Shown piece after piece: positions 1 through 11,026 of a stretch of 64,000 bases of DNA. The notes below the pieces were generated by a model. It searched no databases. It had not been told where the DNA came from and saw only the letters and a list, made by a program, of their open reading frames with translations. Position numbers and translations under genes: made by a program. This stretch comes from Tricholoma matsutake (lineage: Eukaryota; Basidiomycota; Agaricomycetes; Agaricales; Tricholomataceae): assembly GCA_026075535.2 (NCBI GenBank), contig AP026545.1:1302001-1366000 (forward strand), written 5' to 3'. Position 1 is the first letter of the stretch. Each line of letters begins with the position of its first letter.

Positions 1-235
1 TCATTTGGTTGCACTCGGACTCCACTCAGACTCCAGTTGGACTCCACTCAGACTCCAGTTGGACTCCACTTGGACTCCACTTGGACTCCACTTGGACTCC
101 ACTTGGACTCCACTTGGACTCCACTTGGACTCCAATGGGGGATTGAACTCTACATGACTTAGTGTAGTTCAATTGGACTCCACTTGGACTCCACTTGGAC
201 TCCACTCAGACTCCAGTGGACTCTGGTCAGTCCAG
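1..235. repeat. Minisatellite, 11-bp unit GGACTCCACTT
   Basis: About 15-20 tandem copies of GGACTCCACTT or GGACTCCACTC-like units, interrupted near 140-170 by a non-repetitive stretch with an imperfect palindrome (TTGAACTCTACA ... TGTAGTTCAA). Related shorter copies (GAGTCCAAGT, ATTCCAGTGAGTCC) lie just inside the right end of the KDZ element near 20350-20390, so this looks like an expanded subterminal repeat of that element family. Confidence 0.8.
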
Positions 236-274
236 TTGGAGTCCACTAGGACAGGTGGGGGACTGTAAAGTACT
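1..274 (+). mobile_element. Right terminus of a KDZ-like TIR element with subterminal minisatellite
   Basis: The last bases (about 252-274) read, in reverse complement, AGTACTTTACAGTCCCCC. This matches the terminus of the KDZ element starting at 4970 (AGTACATTACACTCCTCC). Its outer end faces right, so the element body lies to the left, outside the window. The interior is a minisatellite of about 11 bp (GGACTCCACTT variants). It interrupts the C-terminal part of the Tnp2 gene, which resumes at 275. The target duplication cannot be checked because the left end is not in the window. Confidence 0.6.
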
Positions 275-1342
275 GTGGAGGAGTAAGAACATATAGCAGA
301 TCTGAAACTAGTGTAAATTTGTGGATTTGTTGAGGGATGGAAGACGTACATAAAGGCAGAGTCAGATTCTGGTCATGAGATGTAGGCGGTTGAAGGCATA
401 GTTTCTCATCCAAATTGTATAGGAGGGTGATGTGGGTTAACTGTGCATGTGACATAACATATCTTGCATAGGCAAACCATCAACTCCTGATGTTGTGAAG
501 GACGTCACCACAATAGTGTTCCATTGGAAATGCCCAATAGGCCCAGACTGGGCCCATAGCTCTGATGGTTGGAGCAATATGCAGCAAGGCATGAACAGTG
601 AGCGGGCAGCATGAAACACAATCCAGATCATCTTGACAGTAGAACCTGGCAAGTCATTAATCAAAATTGCATTGAAGTGAGAGGTGGAAGCATGTACTGC
701 TCATAGTCTTGAACCCACTTCTGGAAATTCTGGTCAAGGTCATCAATTTCTTCATGCATGATTTCAAGGTCAATGCAACATGTAAGCAGTTGAACAAGTT
801 TCACGAAATGGTTGTAATAGTGTTCATTCAGGAAGAAGCATGGGTGCAAGGTATAAGGTCCAAATTGTATAGGTTTCAGCAATCATTTTCGCCTTTTCTG
901 ACACAATGTTGGGGATGCAGGACCCAAATGTGGCAGGAATTGTTTCTCCAGCCTGAAAGGTTGCCTCTCCAATTGCTTCCCAGACAGTTTTCATAATCAC
1001 ATAGTCCCGCCCATCATGATCCAAGTCCTTGAACTTTCCAGTCCAAAAGAGAACCAGATTAAGGATTAGGTTCGCCCAGATGAGATGCATGAAGTCGTAG
1101 GGGAATGAAGTTGGAAATGAGAGGGAGCTTAATGCACTGAGCAATGGGATGCCTTTGATGCCAAACTTAGTAGAAAATTTATCAAAATCTTTGCTAGTTG
1201 AAGCAGATTGAACTATCCCTGCTTGTTCAAGGAATGATGCATGATTGCGGAGCAGAAGAGCAGATGGGTTGTATGAGTCCCAAGAGCCTGGAAAGAAAGA
1301 ATGATCCAAGGGCACGTAATGTGTTTTTGTGCCAGGTTGCAG
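275..1342 (-). pseudogene. Tnp2-type transposase, C-terminal part (broken)
   Basis: Minus-strand reading frames keep family hallmarks of the basidiomycete Tnp2 (CACTA/EnSpm-like) transposase: FPYDFMHLIWANLI followed by LFWTGKFKDLDHDGRDY near 1000-1110, then IWTLYLAP (about 830-850), HYYNHFVKLVQLL (about 800) and GPVWAYWAFPMEHYCG in shifted frames near 500-550. Several frameshifts separate these blocks. The C-terminal end is cut at 275 by the element end at 1-274. The rest of the gene lies at 2710-3148, 3873-4959 and 20424-20755, split by later insertions. Confidence 0.75.
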
Positions 1343-2709
1343 TGATGATACTCAACCCAGAAACCCAAACAAAACCCACAAAAGGCTTTGGATGGTATAA
1401 CACGAGTCAGAGGAAGGATGCGAGGCCCTCTAGATGTCACCTGTCAGATTGACCATCAAATAGTCATAAAAGGACTGCTTGTCGAAGCAGTTCGAGGCTA
1501 AAAGAATGTGTTTCGAGGGCTTGCGATGATTTTCAAGACCTTGCGATGATTTTCGAGATGTCGCAATGCTTTTCAAGATGTCGCGATATTTTTCGAAGAG
1601 GTTTCGAGGAATTTTGAGTGCGCAGATATGTTTGGATGCAAGATTGGGGGACTAGACGAGTAGTAGAAATGAAGAAAAGGCTAATCAAGGGAAGTGAGAG
1701 GGAAATAGCATAATGCGAGGAATTTTGAGGAAATTTAGCATAAAACACCAAACTTTGGACTGAATAAGACCTAAACCGAACTCTCAAATCACTGTGATCT
1801 GGGAGGAAGACGACGACTTTCTTGTTTTTCTTTGTATCTAGTACATCTTTTTATATAAAATAAAGAAAGTACCTAAAAAGGCTAGAGAACATGAGGCAAA
1901 CATGTGGAAAACTCGAGGCAAAAGACAATATAAGTATATCAGAACAATAAAGCGAGCCTAGAAGGGGTGAATATAACACATGATGAAGAAATAATAAGAA
2001 AGAATAGCTAAAACCGGACTGTCCTTGTTATAAATTGAATAAAAGATCGGAAACTGCTTCGAGCAGATTGTATGCATGCACATGCGGTCGAAATGTGTTT
2101 GATATACATGATATAGTGTCCCATATGTCCAGCATGCATCCGAAGATTGTTCAAACAGGAAATACTGTGTCCAACGATGTTTTTCGAGGTTTGATGTTTT
2201 TTGAAGATTTTTGAAGTTTCTTCGGACTTTGTTTGTGGCCCGATATTGGTGCGATATTGTTCAGTGATGGTAGGGGATATGTCTGGCATGTGTGCGATGA
2301 GTATTCAGATAGCGATATAGTATCCGATGTTGATTTGCAATGTTTGATGATTTTTGAAGTCGGTCGAGGGAATATCGGACTTGTTTGAAGGCCGATATCG
2401 CTGCGATATTGCTTGATACTGGTTCGGAACCCTCGACGATGCTCCAAGTGTATATCCTGAGCTGTCCGAAGGTCGGGGGAGTTGTACTATGGCAGCCGAA
2501 GGCATACAAAGAATTTCGAGGTGTCGCGAAGAGTTTCGAAGCGTTGCGAAGAATTTCGAACATTCTCGTGACTTTGTAGAGCTTCATAGAGGTTTGCCGA
2601 GCTTCAGAGGGGTTCGTAGAAGTTCGGAGGGGTTCATATGGGTTCGTAGAGCTTCGACAACGATCGTAGATGTGATTTTCCGAGCTTGAATGATGAGGTG
2701 GACCTATCA
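1343..2709 (+). mobile_element. Family-A LTR-like element, copy 1
   Basis: Starts TGATGATACTCAACCC and ends GGTGGACCTATCA, so it has TG...CA and TGAT...ATCA termini. It is 1367 bp long, has no credible reading frame, holds a TATATAAAATAAAG segment near 1850, and carries short repeats of the type TTTTCGAGATGTCGCGATG. Five other copies lie in the window (14625, 33383, 35256, 35835, 43061). It splits the Tnp2 gene. Flanking tetramers are GCAG and GTGG, so the target duplication is poor here, unlike copies 3 and 5. Confidence 0.75.
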
Positions 2710-3148
2710 GTGGATCCCTCAAATTTCAGACATTCGACATGGAACAATCATGTTATGTCCATTCATATGCATGATCAACGAGACTGCTGGAATATCACTG
2801 AAAACAACAATCAAATATGCATGGAGAATGAAAATCGACCACAAGAGTGCAATGAATGCCTCAACCCCAATTTCAAGCTGGAGAAGTTCCTGGACAACTG
2901 GCCACAAAAATGAATCCAAGTCGAGGGGTTTTTTGGGAATCGATCCAAGAGAAATGATATTTTTTATGTGAAACCTTTCTTCAGGAGGGAGATTGTAATT
3001 GAACAGAATGAGCAGCCAAGCAGCCTTGCTCTGACGCTTGAAAGGGCAAAAACCATCGGTCAACAAGCCAAGTGTGATATCTCAAGGATCAGAAAAGAAC
3101 CACATGGGGAGTTCTTCATTGCCAATGGTGATGCACTTCCCCAGTAGT
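2710..3148 (-). pseudogene. Tnp2-type transposase, middle part
   Basis: Minus-strand frame from 3066 down to 2719 keeps typical Tnp2 blocks in order: LTDGFCPFKRQ, AWLLILFNYNLPPEERFH, DSFLWPVVQELLQL and VFSDIPAVSLIMHMNGHN. The sequence upstream (3067-3148) continues the family pattern in a shifted frame (a DP-DITLG-like stretch). Bordered by a family-A insertion below 2709 and a solo LTR above 3149. The protein would catalyse cut-and-paste transposition; this copy cannot be functional. Confidence 0.8.
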
Positions 3149-3872
3149 TGTTACAATTTTTGTTATTGTAACCCAGGATGACCAGACGTACGCCAGCAAG
3201 ACCGGGTACTTTATTTTTCTCGTTCAACTCGACTCACTTCTGACGGGAGACACTTTGACACATGGTGACTCCATGCACCCGGACCCACTCCCACACATGC
3301 TGTGATACAACAGCCCCTTGACATGAGGTCCATGATATCGGACTCTCACAAATGACATCGGATTCCTGACATTGGATTTGTAACATCAGACGCCTCATGC
3401 TAGGCATGAGGCTTATCTCTTATTGTTCCCTGACATGCTGCACCGCAGCACTCCATGACATCAGATGCCTCATGCCTTGCATGAGGCCTATTGTTTCTAT
3501 TGTTCTTGTCCATATTTACCTGATAAGCATCTCACCTTCCGATTGGACGATAGATAGTCCTGGAACAGTATATAGGCTGTAGCTACACTCTGTGTATTCC
3601 TCAGCTTGACCTAATTCAATCAATGGTCTTAGACTCAACCAGAACACTCGACAGCTTAGGAAGCCCCTAGCTGTGATAACTCGAACTCAACAGTTGGAAA
3701 GCCTCCAACTGTGATACACGAACCGACGGTCTACTCAGAAAGCCTCTGAGTACAGATAGCCGTAACGACTTGAGGAAGTACCCAAGTGAAGGCCAGAAGC
3801 CTGATACACTAGGAAAGCCTCCAACTGTGACATACAAAGCCAAGGCTGAGTTAAAGACCTATAGTCTTAACA
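3149..3872 (+). mobile_element. Solo LTR, long form of the gypsy-2 LTR family
   Basis: Starts TGTTACAATTTTTGTTATTG and ends TAGTCTTAACA. Flanks GTAGT (3144-3148) and ATAGT (3873-3877) form a 5-bp target duplication with one transition. The first ~80 and last ~200 bp match the 302-bp LTRs of gypsy-2, but this copy has about 420 extra bp in the middle, including GTATATAGGC (near 3570) and two perfect hairpins with stem GCCTCATGC (3392-3412, 3467-3487). No internal domain is present, so it is a solo LTR left by LTR-LTR recombination. It splits the Tnp2 gene. Confidence 0.88.
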
Positions 3873-4959
3873 ATAGTGAAGTGTAATGTGTGCCATCGAG
3901 GATATTGGTTACCTTGGTTGGATTGCACACATGGTTTGACCAGTATTGCATTTTTTCAGCATAGGTAGAATTTGTGACCATTGTCCGAAGATGCAGGATG
4001 ATGGGAAGATATTTGAAGTATGACTGCGGGGTTGTCCTGTCGGCTTTGTAGCAATCAGCCGTACATTTTGGGCACTGCTGCAAGGTCTTGTATGGGCCGG
4101 TAAAACAGACACATGAGGAAGGGCAACAACTGTAGCATATGGGCTGAAAACCTGAGAGGAACTGCACCCGTTTCTCTGTAGACTTGATTGAGTTGAGTGG
4201 GGCTTGAGGGAAAGCAATGCAAAATTTGTTGAAAGTTGTGTTTGTGACACCATCTTCAACTATAAGGGTGTAGGCACGGAGAAGGGTTAAGTCACTTTCA
4301 TCGAGAAGTTTGCCTTCTGAAAGAAACATCAGAAAGCCATTTAGAGTTGGTTCAAAAGCTGCCAACCTATTTCTGCAACCTCTTTCATAAAACCCTCACC
4401 AAGAAGGTCCCAAACTGAGATTCCTTCCTGATTTGGTTCAGCAAATGGCATGTCTTCTTTGTCCTCAGGCTCATCATGATCACACCCCATTCCATCCTCT
4501 TCATCTTCTATGTTCAAGTTCTCTTCTGTGATGCTCACTTCCTCCTTGTCTTCCTCCTTGTCTTCCTCCCTCTCCTCCCACTTGATGAATTTGGCATGGT
4601 TGGTTCCCCAGCATACTCGACCAATCTGCTCATTGCACTCTGTGATTCAGCAGGATCAGCATGTCATCAACAAGCTGTACTGATCATGGCCATCTGCATC
4701 ATCCAGTAAGGACATTGGAGAAGAATGGGGAGGAGGGAAGTGATCTGGATCAGGTGGGAAGGGCATTGGAGAAGAATGAGGAGGTAGGTCTTGTGTTACT
4801 GTTACAGGTGTTGGGGAATGCCGCACCAACAAGGACTCATCAAGGTTGATGGTGCAAGGTGATGCCGCAGATGGAGAATTATGGTGGACCCCAGATGGCC
4901 CTGCCTCACTTGAAGGAAAGTCATTGTATTCAAAAGGTGCCCTTCCAGTTTCACCTGAT
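3873..4959 (-). pseudogene. Tnp2-type transposase, N-terminal half
   Basis: Minus-strand frames keep the acidic region followed by WDLLGEGF (about 4400-4420) and then QFLSGFQPICYSCCPSSCVC, FTGPYKTLQQCPKC and TPQSYFKYLPIILHLR (4000-4190), all typical of this family: a Cys-rich module (CCPSSC, CPKC) ahead of the catalytic region. Near 4960 the reading SKNPSGETG runs into the KDZ element. On the far side of that element the frame ends ...PSSKNP (20423-20440), so the two flanks rejoin in frame when the element and one target copy are removed. Frameshifts near 4340 and 4650 break it. Confidence 0.8.
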
Positions 4960-5234
4960 GGATTTTTGGAGTACATTACACTCCTCCACCTATTCCGGTC
5001 GGATTCTGGTCGGAATGACCATTCTGATTGGAATTTCCGGAATTCCACAGAATTCCATTGACATATATTTTTCTTACAATTCATAATTCCAATCAGACTG
5101 GAGGGTCAAATTTACCCCCAGAATCCCCGGAATCTACCCAAACTCATTTTTACCTGGAACAGTCAGATCAACCGGATGCATGGCAACTAGCATAACCAGA
5201 CAAACCAGAATGCACATGCATCACCAAATAAAAG

Positions 5235-5330
5235 TATTGTATACCATGGGAATTGAATGCTCAGTTTCTGCGACACACCCAAATGTGTGCTCTTACTACT
5301 CTGCTAACTGACCATTATTTGTGAGGTACA
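5235..5330 (-). repeat. tRNA-like (SINE-type) sequence
   Basis: On the minus strand GGTCAGTTAGCAGAGTAGTA resembles a tRNA D-arm/A box and GCATTCAATTCCC resembles a B box (GGTTCGAATCC). Between them ACACA-TTTGGG-TGTGT can pair like an anticodon stem. The fold is not a complete tRNA: the acceptor stem is not evident. A tRNA-derived SINE head or tRNA relic inside the left end of KDZ-A is possible; this is weakly supported. Confidence 0.3.
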
Positions 5331-5893
5331 TTTAATGACTTTATTACCCAACTGAGTTGGGTTCACCAGTAACAGATCACAACAGCGTGACGTGGCACAT
5401 CAAATGCTCTCACACCCATCCATCAACCACCACCGACCCATCGTGACCCATCTGCCAACCACCCCAACCAAAAACCATGCCAATGACCTGTGCCACCATG
5501 CGCAACAAGGGATCAGCCCCATCGCCACTCAAATCACCTCCCAAATCGGGTTCATGAACCCACAAATGTGCCATGTCAGTGCTCGAAAAGGACAGCTCAA
5601 AGAAAGCAAAGTGAGATGAGGAGGAGGAAGATGAGGAGGAGGAAGATGAAGAAGAGCCTCAGAAGGGGAAAGGTCATAAAAGGTAAGTAATCTGGGCTGT
5701 GTATCCATAGTTATCACCCTAATCACCCAAATCACCCAACAGGACCTCGAAAAAAGGCTCGAAAGCAAAGGCCTTTTTTCAAGGTATGTTTCTTTTTTTT
5801 TTCATCTTATTAACTAACTGTTTCTTTTTTAGAGCTGACCTTGCTCTCGAGGCCAGCGGGGTCTCTGTTGCCCCCCTCAATGTGCTCACTTGG

Positions 5894-7417
5894 TAGTGTT
5901 TTAAGGTCTGGTTCGGTCCGGTTTTTCGACCCCAAAATGGGCAACCAGAAACCGCAACCGGTTGCAACCATCACCCAAATTGGAGCAACCACAACCAAAC
6001 TGGGTACAACCAGTCCCAGTCGGTTTGGTTGCCTCCAAAAGACTGGTTAGAACTGGTTTTACCTGCTATTTTTGTCTCTTAACTAAAATTTGTATCATAT
6101 TAAATAAAACTAATTAAAAGACACCCCGCAAGCAGGTGCTCACGGCGGTGACAGGTCGTTAATAGAATGAATAAAAATAAAAGTAAGAAAAACAAAAAAA
6201 CTGACCCCATCATCTCGCATTTCTGGCGAGAGTGGGGGTCGTTGGTACCATGTCGTTGTCCCCCTGTCCATTGTTATTGTCTCCCCACTGTTCATTTGTC
6301 CCCCTTCCCCGCTTGTTTGACTTCCCCGCTGTTCATTGGCATTGGCGTTCCCTGGCAGTGGCATTCCCTGGCGATGGCGTTTGGTGGCGTGGGCGCTCAC
6401 TGGCATTGGCATTGGCGTTTGGTGGCATTGGCGTTTGGTGGCATTGGCATTTGGTGGCATTGGCGTTTGGTGGCATTGGCATTCAGAGGTGTTGGCGTTT
6501 GGTGGCATTCAGTGGCATTCATTGGCATTCATTGTCATTGGCGTCCATCAGCGTTTGTTGTCATTGTCATCCTGTGTTCCATCGTCATCAGCACCATCAT
6601 CTCCCCCTATGAGCAGTGGCTCATAGGCGGGGTGGTAGTGCTGTACAATGCAGCGTTGGGTGGGGCGGCAGTGCGGCCACATTGTCGTTGGTGGTGCCCT
6701 TGTCATTGTTGCGTTGTTGTCCAGAAATGGGACCCGTTGCCACCCTGCGAGCAGAGGCTTGCAGCAGCGGCACAGGGCCTGAGAGGGCATGGAGGCGGGA
6801 GGTGGGTAACACGACATAAGACTGTAAAAAAAGAGATCAAATTAGTTAGTATTAATAAAGAAAGATGATACAAAACATACCTGAGGGCCCAAATGACACT
6901 AGTCATTGTTTGGGCCCTCTACACTCTCACTTAGCGGGTGGGACTTCTGAGGTAGGTGGTGGGTGGTGTGGGTGATGGTTGAAGTGGTGTCATTGATGAT
7001 TTGTGGCTGTGGGAATCATTAGGCAAAGTGGTGTCACTTTGTTTTTTTGTGGCAGCACATGACCAAAAGGTCTGTGCACAGCCACAGTGTATATAAACCC
7101 TCACCAAATGTATAGTTTTCCTTCGGGCTTGTCCCATTTTCATTATATATTGTGTAAATAGTAGATATTAGTAGTAAGTACATTAGTTTATTGTCTTGTT
7201 GTTACTGTAATATCTAGTACATAAGTAATAGTTTGTATACAGTCAGAAGACTGGTTGCAACTGATTGCAACCGGTTTTTGAATGGTTTTTAAATAACTTT
7301 GAATTGAGGCAACCAGCAACCCAACCGACCCCCAAAACTGAGCAACTGCGACGGTTCAGTTGCATTCAGTTGGGTTCGGTTCAGTTGCGGTCAATGCAAC
7401 CAGACCTTTAAACACTA
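5894..7417. mobile_element. Nonautonomous hAT-like element
   Basis: Termini TAGTGTTTTAAGGTCTGGTT (5894-5913) and, in reverse complement, TAGTGTTTAAAGGTCTGGTT (7398-7417) match at 19 of 20 positions. Flanks TCACTTGG (5886-5893) and TCACTCAG (7418-7425) form an 8-bp duplication with two transitions. TAG-type termini and an 8-bp duplication fit hAT elements. Both subterminal regions are packed with GGTTGCAACC-like motifs in opposite orientations. No transposase is present in the 1524 bp; the middle carries a minisatellite (about 6340-6545). Confidence 0.75.
6340..6550. repeat. Minisatellite of TGGCATTGGCGTTTGG units
   Basis: Tandem array of about 14-18 bp units (GGTGGCATTGGCGTTT and shorter TGGCATTC variants) inside the hAT-like element. 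All six frames are open because the repeat lacks stops; long open frames over it are not genes. Confidence 0.8.
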
Positions 7418-8334
7418 TCACTCAGCGAAGGCGAGCCTCCCAGCCCCATCTCCTGCTCTGGGCAGCACTGCCTGAAGGCAAGTCCAGCAGCCCCCCTCCA
7501 GTGACAATGAGGACAGCAGCGAGGGGACCAGCGACAAAAACAATGCAGACAATGCCAGCATGAGCCAGCACAGCAATGACAATGACAGCAATGACAGCAG
7601 CAGCAATGAGGAGTCTGGGGACAACAACAACAACAACGGGAAGGCTGAGAACAACACCAATACCAACGCCAGCCACAGGAAGGCCCGGGATGACAACACC
7701 AGCCTCGGGAAGGCTGGGGAAGACAATGACAACGACAGAGAGGCCGACAACACCAGTCCCAGCCATGGGGAGGCTGGGGACAACAATGACAGTGACAGGG
7801 TGGCTGACGACCCCAATGCCAATGCCAATGCCCGCGCCAGCCACGGGAAGGCCTCAGACGACAATGACAATGCCAATGCCAACAACAGGGCTGACACCAC
7901 CAACACCAGCAGCGGGAAGGCCAAGGCCAATGACAGGGAAGTCGACACCACCAACGCTAGCAGCAAGAACGCCAACGATGGCAACAACAGCTATGGGGGG
8001 GCCAACAGGGGGGATACAACAACCACCAGCAAGCCCTTTTTTTTCCTTTTACATTACATGCTGACCATCTCCCCATCTACATAGCCCAGACAACAAAAGG
8101 TACTGTAATTTGTCTTAGTTGTAATTTAATCTACAATTCGTGTTAGATATTTGTGAAACCTCCATGGGTGACACAGGTAATGAAAAATAACATTACTTAT
8201 GTCTTTTTAATATATTGTCTTAGTTGTTCCTAATGTGACTTCCATGGTCCAAGCCAAAGGAATTCGAGATCATGGTAGGAGGTTTTTAGTTCTGTTTTTG
8301 TTTTTAGTGTTGTAAAACATTTGTAGATGTTCAT

Positions 8335-9628
8335 ATGGCTAGTCCACCATCCAGTCCACCACCTGCTCTTCATGGATCATCCTGCACTACTGGTGGAAGT
8401 ACTTGTGGATGTGCCATTGGAAATGTCTTCAATTTTGCTGATGCTGGTGATGATGACAATCTCGAGACTCTGGTTTTGAGAACTGGAAAAGTACATCTCT
8501 ATAACTCACCAGTCAGTCCTACTGAAGTCAAGCCATTCCGCACTCTCAAAGTTCATGTTAAGTTTTCTATGGCTCCTGTCCTCAAATCTATTGCTGTGAG
8601 GTGGTCTCCTATTGAAAGTATGAGATTTTGATGCATGTTTATCATTTATAATAATCTCATAATAGAATCCAATCCTCAAATCTCTGTTTATGAACAAGGG
8701 GAGTGGACTGACAAAGGTTGATATACTGCAGCAGTAACATTCAATGAAGATATTGAATGGATTAAGCAAAAGAGAGATTATGTTCTTCCAGTCTGTTATG
8801 TGAGACTTTTTTGCGGTCTTCTTCAAGATTATTTGATATTTATTTCATATCAGGAACAACAACCTGCATTTGTTCCTGCATTATCTGTCTCAACTCGACT
8901 TGGTTCTACTGGTACTACCCCATCTGATACCCATGACTCTACACCTCTTTCTGCTACAACTTCTCATTTTCCAATGACCTCTAGTCATACTGGCTCTCCA
9001 TTCAAAGACAAGATTATTTCATCTCTCAACATTCTAGTTGAGTTAACAGATCACAAGGATGTAAATTTGGGTTATGCATGGCAGAAGTACAAAGCCTGCT
9101 TGGCAGCTATCAAGACCTGCAATTTGTTGTGGGGGGGTAAAAAGTTGAGAGACATTTTTGATCGAAAGCCAACACAGGCAGATATTATCAGCATTTTCAA
9201 AGGAAAATCACAGTGGCATCTGATGTACAGCAAGGCTTTTCCAAAGCTTTCTGGTTATCCTACGATGGTGTCTTGGCTGGAGGATAGTGATGACAAGCTC
9301 TCAGATATTGCGCTGTGGGGAATATCAAAGCCTGTATATACATTTGCAGATCTTTTGGAGTGGCTGGCAAATGGAAGAGAGGGCAAGCTTGACAAAGGTA
9401 GAAACAGAGGCAGAATCTAACATGGAGGAAACTCAAAAGGGAAAAGAAAAGGAGAAGGAAAAGAAAAGGGAAAAGAGAAAGGGAAAGGGGAAAGGAAAGG
9501 AGAAGGAGAAGGAGAAGGAGACAGAGACAGAGAAGGAGAAAGAGAGGGGAAAGGCAAAGGATAAAGGCAAAGGCAAAGCAAAAGAGGCAACTGGAGGCAA
9601 GAAGAAGAAAGCTAAGGAGACTGTGTAA
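8335..9628 (+). pseudogene. Unknown KDZ-A-associated protein with Lys/Glu-rich tail
   Basis: Starts MASPPSSPPPALHG. A 50-bp intron (donor GTATGA near 8618, acceptor ATAATAG near 8665) joins RWSPIE to SNPQISVYEQGEWTDKG. An in-frame TGA (8719-8721) interrupts before YTAAVTFNEDIEWIKQ. A Ser/Thr-rich linker (8880-9000) precedes a compact region with WQKYKACLAAIKTC, IFDRKPTQADIISIFKGK and FADLLEWLANG, then a frameshift into a strongly charged KEKEKEK tail ending at 9628. It lies directly upstream of the KDZ transposase on the same strand and is probably a second gene of the transposon. Family not recognised. Confidence 0.5.
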
Positions 9629-9707
9629 GTAATTACAATGGACAAACCCAATGGTGTTATAGTTCTAAGTTCACTATCATAATTTTAGTAACAATTGCTC
9701 AAAAGCA

Positions 9708-10283
9708 ATGCTCTGGCTGATTTCAAGTCTTTGCTATCTACCTTTGCCATTGTGGATTTTGCTGGGTCTTAGTCTTTTGCCCACAGCTGCTGCATTGCCA
9801 GAATTCAGCCCATTCCCAGAATTAACTTTCCTCTCCTTCAGTCAATTCATCCAGACAAATTTCTCAGCCGACATATCACTTTCAACAGTTTTATTAATGC
9901 TGTTTACAATGACTGAGAATCCCAATCTTCTCAGTTTACATGCAAGACAACAGTATTCACTTGGGAAAGGAGAAAACATTTCTGCTATTAATAGCTGGAT
10001 CAAAAGCTTGTCATGGGCACTGCATGCAAAAGTGGACAACTGTGCATCCATGTTATTGCATGAATCCAACCGGTATGATGGCATTTCTGAAAAACACATT
10101 GTCAGCAATATTGCAACCAAACTTGATAAATTGGCGGAGCACTTGGGCCTCATCAAATACAACAAAAAGGGCCATCTAAAGACTGCTCTCAAACCAATAT
10201 CATACAAAGCAATTGAAGCAATACATATCATTTGTCCTGAATCATATCAATGTGTCACAAGTGGATGCAGATTTCAATCTCTG
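9708..10283 (+). pseudogene. KDZ transposase (CxC5/CxC6-associated type), N-terminal part
   Basis: Reads ELTFLSFSQFIQTNFS early on, then HAKVDNCASMLLHESN, followed by a region ending ICPESYQCVTSGCRFQSLC, where gypsy-1 inserts. This matches the N-terminal region of basidiomycete KDZ transposases with CxC5-like clusters. The frame resumes after gypsy-1 at 18522 with TLVQITKQRDIPLV. The first ~30 residues are hydrophobic, so the true start may lie elsewhere or include an intron. KDZ transposases mobilise large TIR elements in fungi. Confidence 0.75.
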
Positions 10284-10989
10284 TGTCAAGAACCGTTCCT
10301 TGCCCGATCGGAACCCGCATCCATCTGACTCTTTCCCACATGTCAAACATGACTTTTGTCTACGCCTCCCAATTTCGTTCCTGGCCGCCTTGCACTGCCC
10401 ACACTGCTGTGCATCAGGCCACCTTGTACAGCATCCACGGCTGCCTTTCCAAGGCTGCCATCTCTATTGCAAGTTCAACTACGGATTCCTGTGCAGCTCC
10501 CATAGGTAATTTATCTATGCAGTCGAGACACTGCTGCAGTCTTCGTTCCTGTTCCGCATTATTCCAGACTACAGTATTTAAGCTTAGTTAGTTTCGCCTT
10601 GTATTCCTCAGTTCGTATATCGACATAGACTCGACTTTACCCTGCAATTCTAAAACCTCCTTCTACTCCAACCCCTGTCCTCTAAGAGTCTGAACTACAT
10701 TTGACTCAACCTCTAGTCTCCCTCCGAAGTTCTAGTCTCATCTGAACTCAACCTAAGTCCCTCCGTACTCCTCCCCGCATTTACCCGCACTTTCCCGCTC
10801 CTACCTCTAAACCCTCGACTTGAAATTAGGACACCAGATGAGGTGAAGGGCACAGCTTCTTACAAGCTGAAGCCAAGTCCTTTCCGTTCCCCCTCCCGCA
10901 GAATCTGCATCAACCCGACAATCTCCCGCTACCATCACCCGCAGTGTCCGGACAGATTCCGAAGTGGCCTCTAGGATCAGTTCTTAACA
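10284..10989 (+). repeat. Gypsy-1 5' LTR
   Basis: 706 bp, TGTCAAG...TTAACA. It has scattered mostly transition differences from the 3' copy. A truncated relative lies at 44754-45330. The sequence just after it (GTATATATGAACTAAC) shows no primer-binding site that I can assign to a tRNA. Confidence 0.93.
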
Positions 10990-11026
10990 GTATATATGAA
11001 CTAACACTTCACTCGTCTCTTCTCCT

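Larger units (their letters stand above)
5392..8080 (+). pseudogene. Unknown KDZ-A gene, split by a hAT-like element
   Basis: Plus-strand frames before and after the insertion appear to belong together. Upstream is a basic segment (RRRKMRRRKMKK, then RKKARKQRPFF with apparent introns near 5690-5740 and 5785-5830), then ADLALEASGVSVAPLN ending at the insertion. Downstream is SAKASLPAPSPALG followed by a highly Asn/Asp/Ser-rich tail (7560-8080) built from short repeats such as NDNDSNDSSSNEESG. The tail is low-complexity and probably disordered. I do not recognise the family. An in-frame stop near 7470 and the insertion make this copy non-functional. Confidence 0.4.

Noticed and set aside
3390..3490. 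CRISPR-like repeat with palindromic GCCTCATGC units
   Set aside because: Only two hairpins within a eukaryotic LTR, with no regular spacers.
6167..6868. 233-codon plus-strand frame rich in Trp/His/Gly
   Set aside because: Lies over the minisatellite inside the hAT-like element; equally long frames exist in other phases and on the other strand.
7418..7987. 189-codon Leu/Ser/Ala-rich minus-strand frame resembling a membrane protein
   Set aside because: Antisense shadow of the Asn/Asp-rich plus-strand repeat; composition is dictated by AAC/GAC repeats.
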